DNA from: Diplonema japonicum
Lineage: Eukaryota; Euglenozoa; Diplonemea; Diplonemida; Diplonemidae
Direction of reading: 5' to 3'
Length of the DNA: 64,000 nucleotides
Assembly (NCBI GenBank): GCA_964019335.1
Contig: OZ025715.1
Span: 62,001-126,000, forward strand
In this document: positions 1 to 10,399 of the stretch, piece after piece
How positions within the stretch are numbered: position 1 is the stretch's first letter
Layout: every line of letters starts with the position of its first letter
Program-made: the position numbers and the translations under genes
The notes under the pieces: generated by a model
Database searches by the model: none
What the model was told of the DNA's origin: nothing
Seen by the model: only the letters and a program-made list of their open reading frames with translations

Positions 1-397
1 AAAAAAAAGAAGAGCCCTCTACTTTTATTCTTGTTACCATTCTTCCTCTTTTTATTTCTCTCCTTTTTTTTTTTTCCCCTTGACACAACACATCTTCAAG
101 GATTTTTTTTTTATCTTCCCCCACCTTTTCCGAATGATGAGCCTACAACAAAGTCTTAAAAAAAAAAAATTGGGAAATTTTGGAAAAAAAAAGAAGAAAA
201 AAAGCGTTGAGGAGAAAAAAAAAAAAAAAACAAAACAAAAACAAAAAACCACCCTTTTTTTATCCCCACCACACTTCACAATTTTTCCCCCTCCCCCGCG
301 CCCTTTTTTTTTTATATTTTTTTTCTCTTTTTTTCAGTTTTCCCATTTTGGAAAAGAAAAAAAAAAAAAACGCAGAAAAAAAAAAAAGAAAAAAAAA

Positions 398-1343
398 ATG
401 CTTGAAGCCATACAGACACATGATTACAGGAAGATCGCGAGAGTGATGGAAGACAAGGTGGTGAAGCAGGAATGGGTCGACGAAGCAGTGGCGACAGGAA
501 ACGCAATGGCCTTGACTCTGTTGAAGAAGCACGGTGCGGTAGTGGGCGAGGACGCCGTCGAAAAAATGGTGAAGCTGGGACACGTCGGTGTCTGCGTGCT
601 GCTGGACAGCGATAACACCAACACCAAGGGGAAAGCCCTGGTAGCGATGGCCGCAGCCTCTGGCCACAACGACCTTGCAGAGGTTCTATTGGAAAGATCT
701 TTCGACCCGAACGAGAAGGACGCCTCCGGCAACACCGCTCTGCACTATGCAGCAAAGAGCGAATCCTCCGACTTAGTAAAGAGCCTCATTCTCTTCAAAG
801 CGAAAAACGATCTGAAAAATAAAGACGGGAAGGTACCCGCTGATCTCATCCCTGCAACAAACAAGCAGCTCATCAAGGAAGTCAACAAGACCCCCGTCAC
901 AGGCGAGAAGGCTGCCGCCATGGCTGCACGTTTCAAGGCGCAGGGCAACAAGGTCTTCGCAGAAGGCGAGTTCTGCAAGGCGGCCAAGTTCTACACAGCC
1001 TCCATTTCTCACGATGCCGGCAACCACGTCCTCTACTCTAATAGATCCGCGTGCTTCTTCAACCAGAAGAAGTACACCCGAGGTCTTGCTGATGCTGCGC
1101 AGTGTGTGGCCCTGAACCCCTCGTGGGCCAAGGGGTACTTCCGAAAGGGGTCGTGCTTAGTCCAGCTTGAGCTTCCTGAAGCGGCGATGGAGGTGTGGAT
1201 TTGGGAGGGTAAAAGGGGGGGAAATCTTTTTTAAAAATAAAATAAAATAGACATATGAGGCTGGTCTGAAAATCGACAAGAAGAACAACGACCTTGTGAA
1301 AGCCAGAGACCAGCTGCTTAAGGACATGAAAAACAGGAAGTAG
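398..1343 (+). CDS. Ankyrin-repeat and TPR protein (co-chaperone-like)
   Basis: Two exons, 398-1192 and 1251-1343, joined across a 58-nt GT-AG intron, give about 295 residues. Residues about 60-160 form ankyrin repeats, with a G-N-T-A-L-H-Y-A-A core near residue 111. Residues about 172-290 form TPR helices of the STI1/TTC type (AQGNKVFAEGEF, then SNRSACFF and NPSWAKGYFRKG). Exon 2 supplies the last helix and a Lys-rich tail ending KNRK. The family usually acts as a cytosolic adaptor or chaperone cofactor; that role is inferred. The reading frame is open upstream to about 80, but that part is only A/T homopolymer translated as Lys and Phe. The start at 398 is therefore chosen, directly behind an A-rich leader. 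Without splicing the TPR would end early in intron sequence. Confidence 0.82.
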
Positions 1344-1764
1344 GAAGAGAATGAGAGAGAGAGAGAAAAAAAAAAAAAAAGAAGAAGAAGAAGAAGAATG
1401 GGGGGAAAAGGGAGAGTGCTCGTAGATTTTGACGTTACCCCCCTCCTTACCCCCTTCGTTTTTTGTTTTTTGTTTTAGATTAGTGTGTCACATTCCCCCA
1501 TCTTTTTTTACCCCCCCCTTTTTTTCTTTTAACCCAACCCAGTTTTTTTTTCGTTTCTCATTTTACCCTGTCCTTACGCTTCACAACCCCCTCTTTTTTT
1601 TTTCTTTCTTTCTTTTCTCGATGACATCACATCTTTTTTATTCCCTTTTTTTTTTTTTTTTGCCCCATCCTTCCCCTTCCATGTTATCCTTTCTTATAGG
1701 TTGGCCGAGCTTCTTTCTAGAGGGAAAAAAAAAAGAGAGAGAAAAAAAAAAAAAAAAAAAAAGA

Positions 1765-3048
1765 ATGCCATCAAATAAAGTCCTACTAACGGCCTTGCTC
1801 GGCTTCACAGTGGTAATGATGTTGAGGGTTATAGGGACCGGGCGGGGGGGAGAAAAGGGGTTACACTACACAGTTGGGATCTGTGCCTCTGTGAAGGACG
1901 ACGATAAGTGGTTGGAGGAGTGGATCGATTTCCACGAAAAAGTTGGCGTGGAACAAATATTTCTCATAGACGACGGGAGCACCGACAACACCGCCAGCAT
2001 AATACAAAAATACCAGAAACAAGGCATCGTAACCAAAATACCTGGCGAAGTCCCTCAAGGCGACTCAAGATGTATACTCCCAGACGCACGAGACAGCGCT
2101 TACATAGCAAAGTGCTACGACCACGCAGCTCCGCTCTTGGATTGGATGATCATTATAGACACCGACGAATATTTATTCCCCCGTCAAGGGTGTTCTGTTA
2201 AGACATACATTACACAAACTTGCAACACACTAGTGTCACATATACCTTTACATTGGGAGATGTTCGGGTCGTCAGGTCACCTTCTCCACCCGGAAGGCGG
2301 ACTTCGCGAGAATTTTCTCACTTCGGGCGGGGACTGTTCTGCCTATGTTGATCAATGGGGCTCGAGCTGTGCAGCGTTCGGGGGGAACTGCAAGGAGTGC
2401 CGGCACACAAAGTACATCGCAAACACAAAACGGTGTTTGAAATCTGCTGTGCACTGCCACAACCATTTTCCTGAAAGACTACGGTTGGCAGACAACAAAT
2501 GCGACATCACACCCGACCCCATAGCTTCGTGTAAAAAATGGTGGGAACACGGAAGCCACCACAAGAAACCAGTATTTGAAGAATCCTGTTGCGGTGCTGG
2601 CCTGGGGTTGAACCACTACTCCCCGAAGTCCGAAGAAGCCAGGCGGTGGAGGAGCAAGCGGAAAATGCGCAATGGGCTTGGCAACGACAGGGATGCGACG
2701 CCTGGTATGGACAAGCGGGACCTCAACTATGTGCTGTCAACGGATATCCTCCGCTTCACTACAAACGAGACTTGTTTTACAGAGCGGGGGTGGGCGTACA
2801 CTCCCCGCCCAGGCCACGCCCCCAACCTCACATCCACTGAGTTCATCTATCCCGCCCTCGCATCCTGCACCTCTCATTGCCTCACGGCAACGAACTGTCA
2901 CGCCTTTACCTACCGCCCGTCTTATTCTTCCTGTAACATTTTTGGATACACCGCTGCTGCTTGGCCCCCTTCCTCCATACCCTTGATCAGAGAGAGGCGC
3001 GACGGGTACATATCGGGGGTTCCAATACGGGGGCAGCTTTGTCGATGA
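1765..3048 (+). CDS. GT92-like glycosyltransferase with C-terminal PAN/apple-like module
   Basis: About 427 residues. A hydrophobic segment at residues 5-22 reads as a type II signal anchor, placing the enzyme in the ER/Golgi lumen. The catalytic region starts with CASVKDDDKWLEEWIDFH, then IDDGSTDNT, then a D-T-D metal-binding motif in IIIDTDEYLFP. A W-E-M-F-G-S-S-G-H stretch follows, as in the GT92/DUF23 galactosyltransferase group. The last ~95 residues hold six or so cysteines spaced like a PAN/apple module. Sugar donor and acceptor cannot be read from sequence. The frame is open back to 1429 through T/C homopolymers; the start at 1765 is preferred because it lies right after a run of about 20 A and precedes the anchor. 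The neighbouring nucleotide-sugar transporter fits a Golgi glycosylation role. Confidence 0.8.
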   Translation: MPSNKVLLTALLGFTVVMMLRVIGTGRGGEKGLHYTVGICASVKDDDKWLEEWIDFHEKVGVEQIFLIDDGSTDNTASIIQKYQKQGIVTKIPGEVPQGDSRCILPDARDSAYIAKCYDHAAPLLDWMIIIDTDEYLFPRQGCSVKTYITQTCNTLVSHIPLHWEMFGSSGHLLHPEGGLRENFLTSGGDCSAYVDQWGSSCAAFGGNCKECRHTKYIANTKRCLKSAVHCHNHFPERLRLADNKCDITPDPIASCKKWWEHGSHHKKPVFEESCCGAGLGLNHYSPKSEEARRWRSKRKMRNGLGNDRDATPGMDKRDLNYVLSTDILRFTTNETCFTERGWAYTPRPGHAPNLTSTEFIYPALASCTSHCLTATNCHAFTYRPSYSSCNIFGYTAAAWPPSSIPLIRERRDGYISGVPIRGQLCR

Positions 3049-3125
3049 TTTTTTTTTTTTTGTGTGTGTTTTTTTTTGGTTTTGTTTTTGCTTTCTTTTT
3101 AAGCCGCATCAGGGGAGGGACCACC

Positions 3126-3300
3126 ATGCCTGAGCCGGAAGACGTGCAGAAGGATGACATCGCGATCGACGTGAGGCGGTCCCCGAGGACCGTGCCGGAG
3201 TCGCCTAAGCATGAGCAGCAGCCGCCGAGGCCGAAGCTGTGGGGGATCGACGTTAAGTACTGGGTGCTGCCGCTGCTGTCGTTTCAGGTTTTTTAGAGGG

Positions 3301-3342
<42 letters not shown>

Positions 3343-4408
3343 ACACCAACAGAATGCTGGGGCGGTGCTTCTGATGCGCGGGACGCGTTCGATCGAAGGG
3401 CAAAACGAGTTCAGCTCCCAAGCGGCGGTTATCATGCAGGAGCTGATCAAGGGGCTGGCGTGCTGCCTCATCCTTCTGACCACAGAAGGCACAGTCGCCT
3501 CAGCGTGGGAGGTCCCGCATGAAGCACTGAAGACGGTATTAACCAAAAAAAAAAAAAAAAAAAAAAAAACCACAGGCGGTGCCTGCGATGTTGTACCTTG
3601 TACAGAACAACTTCCAATACATAGCAGTAGGGGTCTTGGATGTGGTCACGTACACGATCAGCGGGCAGACGAAGATTTTATGGACAGGGCTGCTCACCGC
3701 GACACTGTTGGGGAGGCAACTGCAGTGTAATAAATGGTCCGCACTGCTGTTGCTCTCGGGCGGGGTGTCGATGGTGAACCTGGGCGGGGTCGGGAAATCG
3801 GAGGCACAGGCAGCTGAGATAACAAGCGTCCAAAGACTCGGCGGGTTGTTCTTCATTCTCACTGCCGCAGCATGCTCGTCTCTGGCCGGGGTATATTTCG
3901 AGAAAATCTTAAAGGGTTGCAAGGTACACAAAAAAAAAAATATATATATATATAATAATAATAATAATAATAACAAAGGTTTCCCTGTGGACGCGGAACC
4001 TTCAGCTTGCGTTTTACTCTGTAATCACCGGGTTGATCGGGTTGTACTTTTCGACGAAGGACAGAAATATAGTTTCGACCCTTGGTTTCTTCCATGGGTT
4101 CACTTACCTTACGTGGATCTGTGTTTTTATGAACGCGTTCGGCGGGCTGCTGGTCGGCACTGTTATTAAATATGCCGATGCTGTGCTGAAAGATGTGTCC
4201 ATTGGTGCATCTATTTGCATCTCGGCTCTGGGATCGGTATGAGGAGGGGAAAAAAAAAATCAATACAATAAAGGTGTTCCTCTATGGGTACTCACTCACG
4301 CCCCTTGTGGTCTTCGGTGCTGGGCTGGTGAGCTATTCGATCTTTGTCTACAGCGGTAACCTTGCAAACCCTATTAGTTGTGGGGCCAAGGATACTGACA
4401 GTAAGTAA
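3126..4408 (+). CDS. Nucleotide-sugar transporter (SLC35A / UDP-galactose transporter family)
   Basis: Five exons (3126-3287, 3353-3535, 3576-3923, 3979-4236, 4274-4408), all joined in phase 0, encode about 361 residues. The introns are 65, 40, 55 and 37 nt. Family features seen: NAGAVLLMRGTR in the first hydrophobic pair, VPAMLYLVQNN, QTKILWTGLLTATLLGR, the VYFEKILK motif, SLWTRNLQLAF created exactly at the exon 3/4 junction, and NAFGGLLVGTVIKYAD. These match the CMP-sialic acid/UDP-galactose/UDP-GlcNAc transporters of Golgi membranes with about ten helices. The exact sugar is not determinable. Introns 1 and 2 consist largely of an A-tract (about 40 and 26 A) followed by a short C/A-rich 3' end. 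The start has a good context (accaccATGcc). Confidence 0.88.
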
Positions 4409-5346
4409 GAAAGGTCCCGTCCTTCCCCCTCCCCAGTGTTTCTTTTCCGTTTTTTTTTTTTCATTTTTTTTTTCATTTCTTGAATTCCCCTCTTGCTAGA
4501 AAAGGGGCAAAATAGTCGAGGAGAAAACAAAAAATATTTATTTGGTAAAAAAAAAAGGGAGGGGGGAAGCCTTTTTTTTTTTGTTTGTTCACGTATTTTA
4601 TTTACATGACTCGATTCGTTTGTAGTCTCCGTATTTTCTTTTTTTTTTGAACTTTCGACCTCCCCCCCCCCCCCGCTTTTTTCCCTTTCTTTCGTGCAGT
4701 GAATACCTGACCCTGGGGAAAGAAACAAGAAAAAAAGTAAAAATGTATAGGTACCCTTCACAACGGTGCTGCAGAAACAGATGGGAAAAAAAGGGAAAAA
4801 AAGAGACATTTAAGGGTACCTGCGGTATGTGGCAGGACGTCTGGAAAAAAAAAAAATGCCTATCATAGCTCGTTTTGATAAACAAGATGACATTATTTAC
4901 AAAATCCGCTGTTCAGCTTTTCGATCCCCCCCCCCTTTTTTTTACCACCGCTGCGTTGGGTCTTCTCCCCACAGCGACTTTTTTGTTAAAAGAAAAAAGA
5001 AATTGTTCGACAACAGACAAAGCAGACACCCGCAAAAGCACCCCAGAGCGGGGACTGAGTGGATGACACCGGAGGACTAGTTGGGAGTGCGAAAGCGCGA
5101 ACATCAAAATGTCTGGTTTTATTCCTTGTTACCCCCCCCCCCCCCCCCCTTCCCCCTCAGTTCATCTGCGTCCACCGCTTCATGCGGGAAGTGTGCCTCA
5201 CTCCCCTCTGGGTTGGGAGGGGAGACGGAGTAAGAAAAGAAGGGGAACAAAAAAGAAGCAAAGCAATCGCAAGATCGGGATATCTTCTGCTGTAGTCTTC
5301 TTATACTTTGAGCCACTTGCACTTTTCAACAACAAAAAGGTTACAC
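4409..5346 (+). other. Intergenic, homopolymer-rich, no gene seen
   Basis: T-, A- and C-runs alternate here, for example a C-run at about 5132-5150. Short open frames are homopolymer translations. I see no conserved protein or RNA motif. The final 60 bases before 5347 form the probable leader of the next gene. Confidence 0.6.
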
Positions 5347-8300
5347 ATGGCGAGAACACTTGCACTTCTCAGTGCACTCAATGTTGCAACCGCAGTCACT
5401 GTCGAGTGGAGCAGGGACTCTCAGAGAGGCTCCCCGATGCAGCTGTCCGGGACGGTTGAGGCGCTGCAAGTGTACATATTCGTACCCGATGACGGGGACA
5501 TCAAGACAGTGGAGTTCTTCTTGGACAAGACTGTGGCGGGGAACACAGCCACGCACAAGGAAGGGAAGGCACCTTACGACCTTGCGGGAACATCAGGTAC
5601 GACCAGTCTGCCGCTGAACACTGTGAACCTTCCTGCTGGGGCACACTTTGTGGAGGTGCTCGTGACGAGAAAGAACGGGGCAACGGAGGAGGCACGCGGA
5701 GACTTCACGATACCTGCTATCTCGAACGGGGCGGCGCTGCTGGACGTGAGCGCGACTTCTGACAGGATGGGCGGTGTGCCGTTGGACGGGCGGACGATCC
5801 CGCACACGGAGGAGATGTACATCTTCATCGACGGATCCTCAATGGGCGACAGGGCGGTGCAGTTCTTCATGGACCGCTCGAGTGGCGTCCCCGACAGGAC
5901 AGACACCGTGACCCCCTTCGACTATGTTGGCGAGGAAACCGACGGCACAGCAGTGAAGCTCAACAAGAACGCCCTGGGGGCAGGCCTTCACACGCTCACC
6001 GCCTACGTGGAGGGGAACGGCAACCAGATTCAGAAGGTGTCGGCGATCTTCACCATTGTTGCCTCGCCCAACCTTCCAAAGTTGGAGTTCTCCCCCAACC
6101 CGGACAGGTCGGCGTCCGCACCACTGGAGGGGGCCACCCTGACCGAGGCTACGCACATCTTCATCGCCAACGACAACGGGGTGACGCAGGTGAAGTTCTA
6201 CCTGAACACGCCTTCTTCGGGGACGGCGTTCCACATTGAGGGAGGGAAACCCTTCGACTTCGGGGGGACTGTCAGCTTTTCGGTGGACCCCACAAAGCCC
6301 GCCATCGAGTGGGACCTTGCGGAGGCAGCTGAAGGAGCGAACACCGTCATTGCTGTGGTGACAGTGTCGGGCACCGATATCGAGATCCAGGCCAGCTTCA
6401 CGGTCAACAAGCCTTCCTCAGGAAAGGACTGCAACACAGCAGTGTGTGCTGACATCAAGGTGACACTGCCACGCACGCTCTCCTTCGACTCGGACGTCGG
6501 GCACATCAAAGACTCGAATGACCTGGGCACAGGGTTCACCTACGTGCTCCCACACACACCTGGTCTTGGCAACCCTTACAAACCGGCATTGCTCACAATG
6601 GACACCTCTGCGGCTGAACTCAGAGTGGGGACCACGAATGGTATCGAACACAGTACTGAGAACGATGCCGACAACTTGCTGTGCTGCGGTGTACCTGCTG
6701 CCGATGGGAAGGTCATCACTTCGGTTTGGGTTGACAAACCCGGCACGATGAGCCACGCGGGGAAGTTCGAGATGGCTGGTGTGTTCTTCGGGAATGACCA
6801 GGACAACACGGCCAAGCTTGTGTGGGTGAGCTACAAGAGTGGTGGTGCTGTGACGGCGGGCATCATGTTCAACGTCGAGATCGACGGCAGCTACATCTTC
6901 AACCACAGGGTTCCCGTCACGAGTGCTGCGGGTCAGTCCTTCCACCTGCGGCTTGAGGCCGACCCCGCGACGAAGACGATCTTAGGGGAGTACTCTCTTG
7001 ATGGCATGTCGTACATCACAGTGGGCTCCACCGTCGCCCCCGACAAGCTCTTCAGTCTCGGCACGGCAGTTGTAAACCCTGCCATCGGCACAGCCACCTT
7101 CGCAGGCATCACCACAACACACAGGAAGAACACCAGTCCATTGGTATTTATTCTGAGGGAGTTTAAGTTGGACTCTGGTGCACCTACTTTAGAGCTCACG
7201 CCCTCTCTCGTGTCCGAGTACGTGGCTAGCGGGGGCTCGAAGACCGTCACGGTGCAAATCGCTTACATCGACCCCTTGACAGACGTGGAAGTCTCGAACG
7301 TACCTGTCTGGGCCACGATCCTGCCGTTGTCGAATATCGCAACACCTGGCTCGTTCGACGTGACTCTCGACACGGCACAGGTGCCTGCTGGGACGACAGT
7401 GACAGCGACCGTGACCCTCAGCAGCGCGTCGACTGGGCTCTCTGTAGGCCTCCCCCTCTCTCTGGAGTCAGTCGATGCCTCTGCGCTGCAACTCACGATC
7501 GACCCTGTTCGGCTGGACATGATCGGGAAGCCGGACTCCGGGAGCACCGGTTCCGTGATCACGATCACGACGCATCCCCTGGTCCCCACCGTCACTTACT
7601 CTTTGAGCTGCGACGAGCCTTGGCTGAGCTGGCTCATCCCCGGACCCGCTCCTGGGGAGGTGACGGTGCTCGCAGACACGAACGGGCTGGCGGAGGGGAG
7701 CCACTCCGCAACGTGTGTGATGAGTGCCCCGAACTACGTTGACATTACGATCCCTGTGAAGCTGGTACTGGGGAACAGCAACTGCCTGCCCATGGTGTGC
7801 TCGGAGATCAGAGTCCCCGTCCCGCACAACATCACCTTCACGCAGGACAACGGTGGGTCGCTGCTGGACAAGAACGGTGTGGGGACCGGGTTCACGTACG
7901 TGTTCCCGCACTCTCCTGGGGCCGGGACATCGCTTGATGCCTACATAAAGGACAACCTGGAGGTGGACACGGCGAACGGGGAGCTGCTCGTGACGACAAC
8001 GAAGGGGATCGAGTACAAGACTGAGAACAACGCTGACAACTTACTGTCGTTCGGGTTCGCGGCACCGAACCAGATGACCTACATTTCAACATGGCTGATG
8101 AGGCCGTACACGGCGAACACGAATGGGAAGTTCGAGCAGGCGGGTGTCTTCTTCGGGCACGACCAGGACAACGTGGCGAAGGTGGTGTGGGTCTCGTACA
8201 TGCAAGGGTCGAAGAAGATATACGCCATCATGTTCCTGGTTGAGGTGGAAGGGGTCGTTGTGAAGAACGTGAAAATCAACGTGCTGAACGGACCTGAGCT

Positions 8301-9774
8301 GTCATACGAACTGCGCATCTTGGTGGACCCTTACAACCGGAAGATCTACGGAGATTACTCTCTGAACGGGGTGCTGTTCTACCCTCTGGGTGTGGTGTCG
8401 TCCATCCCTAGTGAGTTCTTCAGCTTCGACGCTGCTGGGATCGACCCTATCATCGGAACACGGAGCTTCGGTGGGATCGCCGCCTCTCAGAGGCACGGGA
8501 CGATCGCCTGCAAGTTCCGCTTCAAGGATTTCTACCTGAAGGTTGGGGAGCGGCCTCTTCCGGATCTGGAGTTTGACTTCACGCGGAAGTCGTTCGGAGT
8601 GGAGTACCCGACGAACATGGCCTTCGGGCCTGACGGGAAGCTCTACGTGACGTCCCTCTTCGGGCAGATCACTGTCCTCACCTACGACTCCAACCTCAAC
8701 GTTGTGGACAGTGCAACCTACACGACGCTGCCGGATGAGCTGGGGCCACGCCTCACGCTCGGGATAGCCATCGACCCGCACTCGACGGTCGGGGACGTCA
8801 TTCTATGGGTGGCTCACTCCAGCCCCGAGCTCCGTGCAGGCGGGTTGAACTCTGGGATGGTGTCAAAGCTGAGCGGGTCCGAGAACGGGTTCCCAACGAT
8901 GACGCACCCCTTGACAGGCCTCCCCAGGGCAGAGGCCAACCACGGGCCCAACAGCTTGCACTTCAAGGATGGGAAACTGTACTTGGTGATCGGGGGGAAC
9001 AGCGGCGCGGGGGGAGCGGTCACGGTTCCAACAGAGTTCGGGAAGCGTGAGGAGCAGTTCCTGGCGGCGGCGATTGTGGTGGCGGATGTGTTCGCCCCGG
9101 GCTTCAACGGGCAGTGCTACGCGAATGGTGAGGACCCGTGGGGGAAAATAACAGGGTGCGACGTCACGAACTGGGCGACAGGGCTGAGGAACAGCTATGA
9201 CTTCGTGTTCCATACGAACGGACAGGTGTACGCCACGGACAATGGGCTGGGGTCGTTCCACTCGGGAGCGTACCCTGTGAGGCCGACACCGCCATGCTTC
9301 GGGTTCGCAAGCCATGCGCCGTACTACGACGGCGGGCAGAACCCCTTGGAGCAGACGGACCTGCTGTACAATGTGAAGCCAGGGAGGTACTACGGGCACG
9401 GGAACCCTGCGAGGGACGAGTGTGTGTTCAAGGACGGGTCGTACCAGGGTGTCCCTCCCGACCCGAGGTTCGACCCCCCCATCGGAGACTTGGGGATGCA
9501 CGCCTCTGCGAACGGGATCATTGAGTACACAGGCAACGGGGGCTGTGGGAACCTGGCTGGCGACCTCCTCGTTCTTAGGTACTCCTCTGGAGACGACATC
9601 CTCCGTGTGGAGCTGTCCCCCGATGGGCTGCACGCTGTAAAGATCACCACCATCGCCATCAACTTCAACGACCCCTTGTCCATCAGGCAGAACACCAACG
9701 GCGACATCTTCGTGGCGGAGCATGGCGGGAAGAAGGTCACAGCCATGCGGTTCAAGGATAATTGCACACCATAG
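5347..9774 (+). CDS. Large secreted multidomain protein ending in a glucose/sorbosone dehydrogenase-like beta-propeller
   Basis: About 1475 residues. MARTLALLSALNVATA is a likely cleaved signal peptide, so the start at 5347 is preferred over 5308. Residues about 17-355 hold three related Ig-like modules (repeated 'TEATHIFI...VKFYLN...PFDFGG' pattern). A concanavalin-like module (about 360-608) starts at DCNTAVCADIKV. Two beta-sandwich, BACON-like stretches follow (about 608-808). A second copy of the concanavalin-like module (about 811-1071) starts at NCLPMVCSEIRV. The C-terminus (about 1071-1475) resembles glucose/sorbosone dehydrogenase or PQQ-type propellers (PTNMAFGPDGKLYVT, GLRNSYDFVFH, NGDIFVAEHGGKKV). 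I infer a secreted or surface carbohydrate-binding protein, possibly an oxidoreductase. Cofactor residues were not verified. There is no obvious GPI or transmembrane tail. The gene is GC-rich and uninterrupted, unlike the flanking DNA. Confidence 0.72.
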   Translation: MARTLALLSALNVATAVTVEWSRDSQRGSPMQLSGTVEALQVYIFVPDDGDIKTVEFFLDKTVAGNTATHKEGKAPYDLAGTSGTTSLPLNTVNLPAGAHFVEVLVTRKNGATEEARGDFTIPAISNGAALLDVSATSDRMGGVPLDGRTIPHTEEMYIFIDGSSMGDRAVQFFMDRSSGVPDRTDTVTPFDYVGEETDGTAVKLNKNALGAGLHTLTAYVEGNGNQIQKVSAIFTIVASPNLPKLEFSPNPDRSASAPLEGATLTEATHIFIANDNGVTQVKFYLNTPSSGTAFHIEGGKPFDFGGTVSFSVDPTKPAIEWDLAEAAEGANTVIAVVTVSGTDIEIQASFTVNKPSSGKDCNTAVCADIKVTLPRTLSFDSDVGHIKDSNDLGTGFTYVLPHTPGLGNPYKPALLTMDTSAAELRVGTTNGIEHSTENDADNLLCCGVPAADGKVITSVWVDKPGTMSHAGKFEMAGVFFGNDQDNTAKLVWVSYKSGGAVTAGIMFNVEIDGSYIFNHRVPVTSAAGQSFHLRLEADPATKTILGEYSLDGMSYITVGSTVAPDKLFSLGTAVVNPAIGTATFAGITTTHRKNTSPLVFILREFKLDSGAPTLELTPSLVSEYVASGGSKTVTVQIAYIDPLTDVEVSNVPVWATILPLSNIATPGSFDVTLDTAQVPAGTTVTATVTLSSASTGLSVGLPLSLESVDASALQLTIDPVRLDMIGKPDSGSTGSVITITTHPLVPTVTYSLSCDEPWLSWLIPGPAPGEVTVLADTNGLAEGSHSATCVMSAPNYVDITIPVKLVLGNSNCLPMVCSEIRVPVPHNITFTQDNGGSLLDKNGVGTGFTYVFPHSPGAGTSLDAYIKDNLEVDTANGELLVTTTKGIEYKTENNADNLLSFGFAAPNQMTYISTWLMRPYTANTNGKFEQAGVFFGHDQDNVAKVVWVSYMQGSKKIYAIMFLVEVEGVVVKNVKINVLNGPELSYELRILVDPYNRKIYGDYSLNGVLFYPLGVVSSIPSEFFSFDAAGIDPIIGTRSFGGIAASQRHGTIACKFRFKDFYLKVGERPLPDLEFDFTRKSFGVEYPTNMAFGPDGKLYVTSLFGQITVLTYDSNLNVVDSATYTTLPDELGPRLTLGIAIDPHSTVGDVILWVAHSSPELRAGGLNSGMVSKLSGSENGFPTMTHPLTGLPRAEANHGPNSLHFKDGKLYLVIGGNSGAGGAVTVPTEFGKREEQFLAAAIVVADVFAPGFNGQCYANGEDPWGKITGCDVTNWATGLRNSYDFVFHTNGQVYATDNGLGSFHSGAYPVRPTPPCFGFASHAPYYDGGQNPLEQTDLLYNVKPGRYYGHGNPARDECVFKDGSYQGVPPDPRFDPPIGDLGMHASANGIIEYTGNGGCGNLAGDLLVLRYSSGDDILRVELSPDGLHAVKITTIAINFNDPLSIRQNTNGDIFVAEHGGKKVTAMRFKDNCTP

Positions 9775-10399
9775 ACGCCAACCTTTTCTCTCTCCATGTA
9801 AATGAGTCAGTTCCCCGCTATGTGTCATACCAACTTGTGCTCCAAGAATGAATAATACCTGGGATTGCTCCCTTTGACCGCACAGTAGCAAAAGGTACTG
9901 TTGGAAGAAAAATGGCGCTTTTGACACAGAATTCAAGAACAAATATGAAAAGTAGCCCACTAGGTAGCCCACTAGTTTGGTTTCGTATTATTTTTTCGAA
10001 TGCATGTTCCACACTAAACCAGAACTGACTGAAACTATTTAAAACCTCTCATACTCTGCCTCTCTTTTATGAACACAATCAATACGGCGCTTGTCTACGT
10101 TCTTTCTCTCTCGTCCTCTTCTCCCCCCCCCCCCCCCCCCCTAAACTGTTCTACGGAAAAAAATAAAAAAACACAAATAAAAAACTAAGAAAAACACTAT
10201 ATAAATATATTCGCAAAAAGGAAAACTCTACACGTGGGAGAAGAAGGGGGGGGGGGGGGGAAGGACAGTACCAAATAAGCAGGATTTCTACCCTGTTACC
10301 CTCCAACTCCCCCCCCCCCCTTGTTTTTCCCCTCGAACCTCCCCTCCTTATGTCTTGTGAACCATACGCCACTTCCAAGGCACCACAGGCTCCCCCTGC
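9775..10399 (+). other. Intergenic, low complexity
   Basis: The first 300 bases are mixed sequence without a supported open frame. The remainder holds C- and G-runs near 10125-10140, 10247-10260 and 10308-10320. No RNA gene or mobile element was recognised. Confidence 0.5.

Noticed and set aside
80-397. Upstream in-frame extension of the ankyrin/TPR gene
   Set aside because: It consists of Lys, Phe and Pro runs from A, T and C homopolymers; the Met at 398 begins the ordered protein.
4829-5080. Overlapping short frames between the transporter and the secreted protein
   Set aside because: Composed of Lys, Pro and Phe runs; neither frame looks protein-like.
8863-9972. 369-codon minus-strand frame opposite the propeller gene
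   Set aside because: It mirrors well-conserved plus-strand coding sequence and shows no recognisable family.
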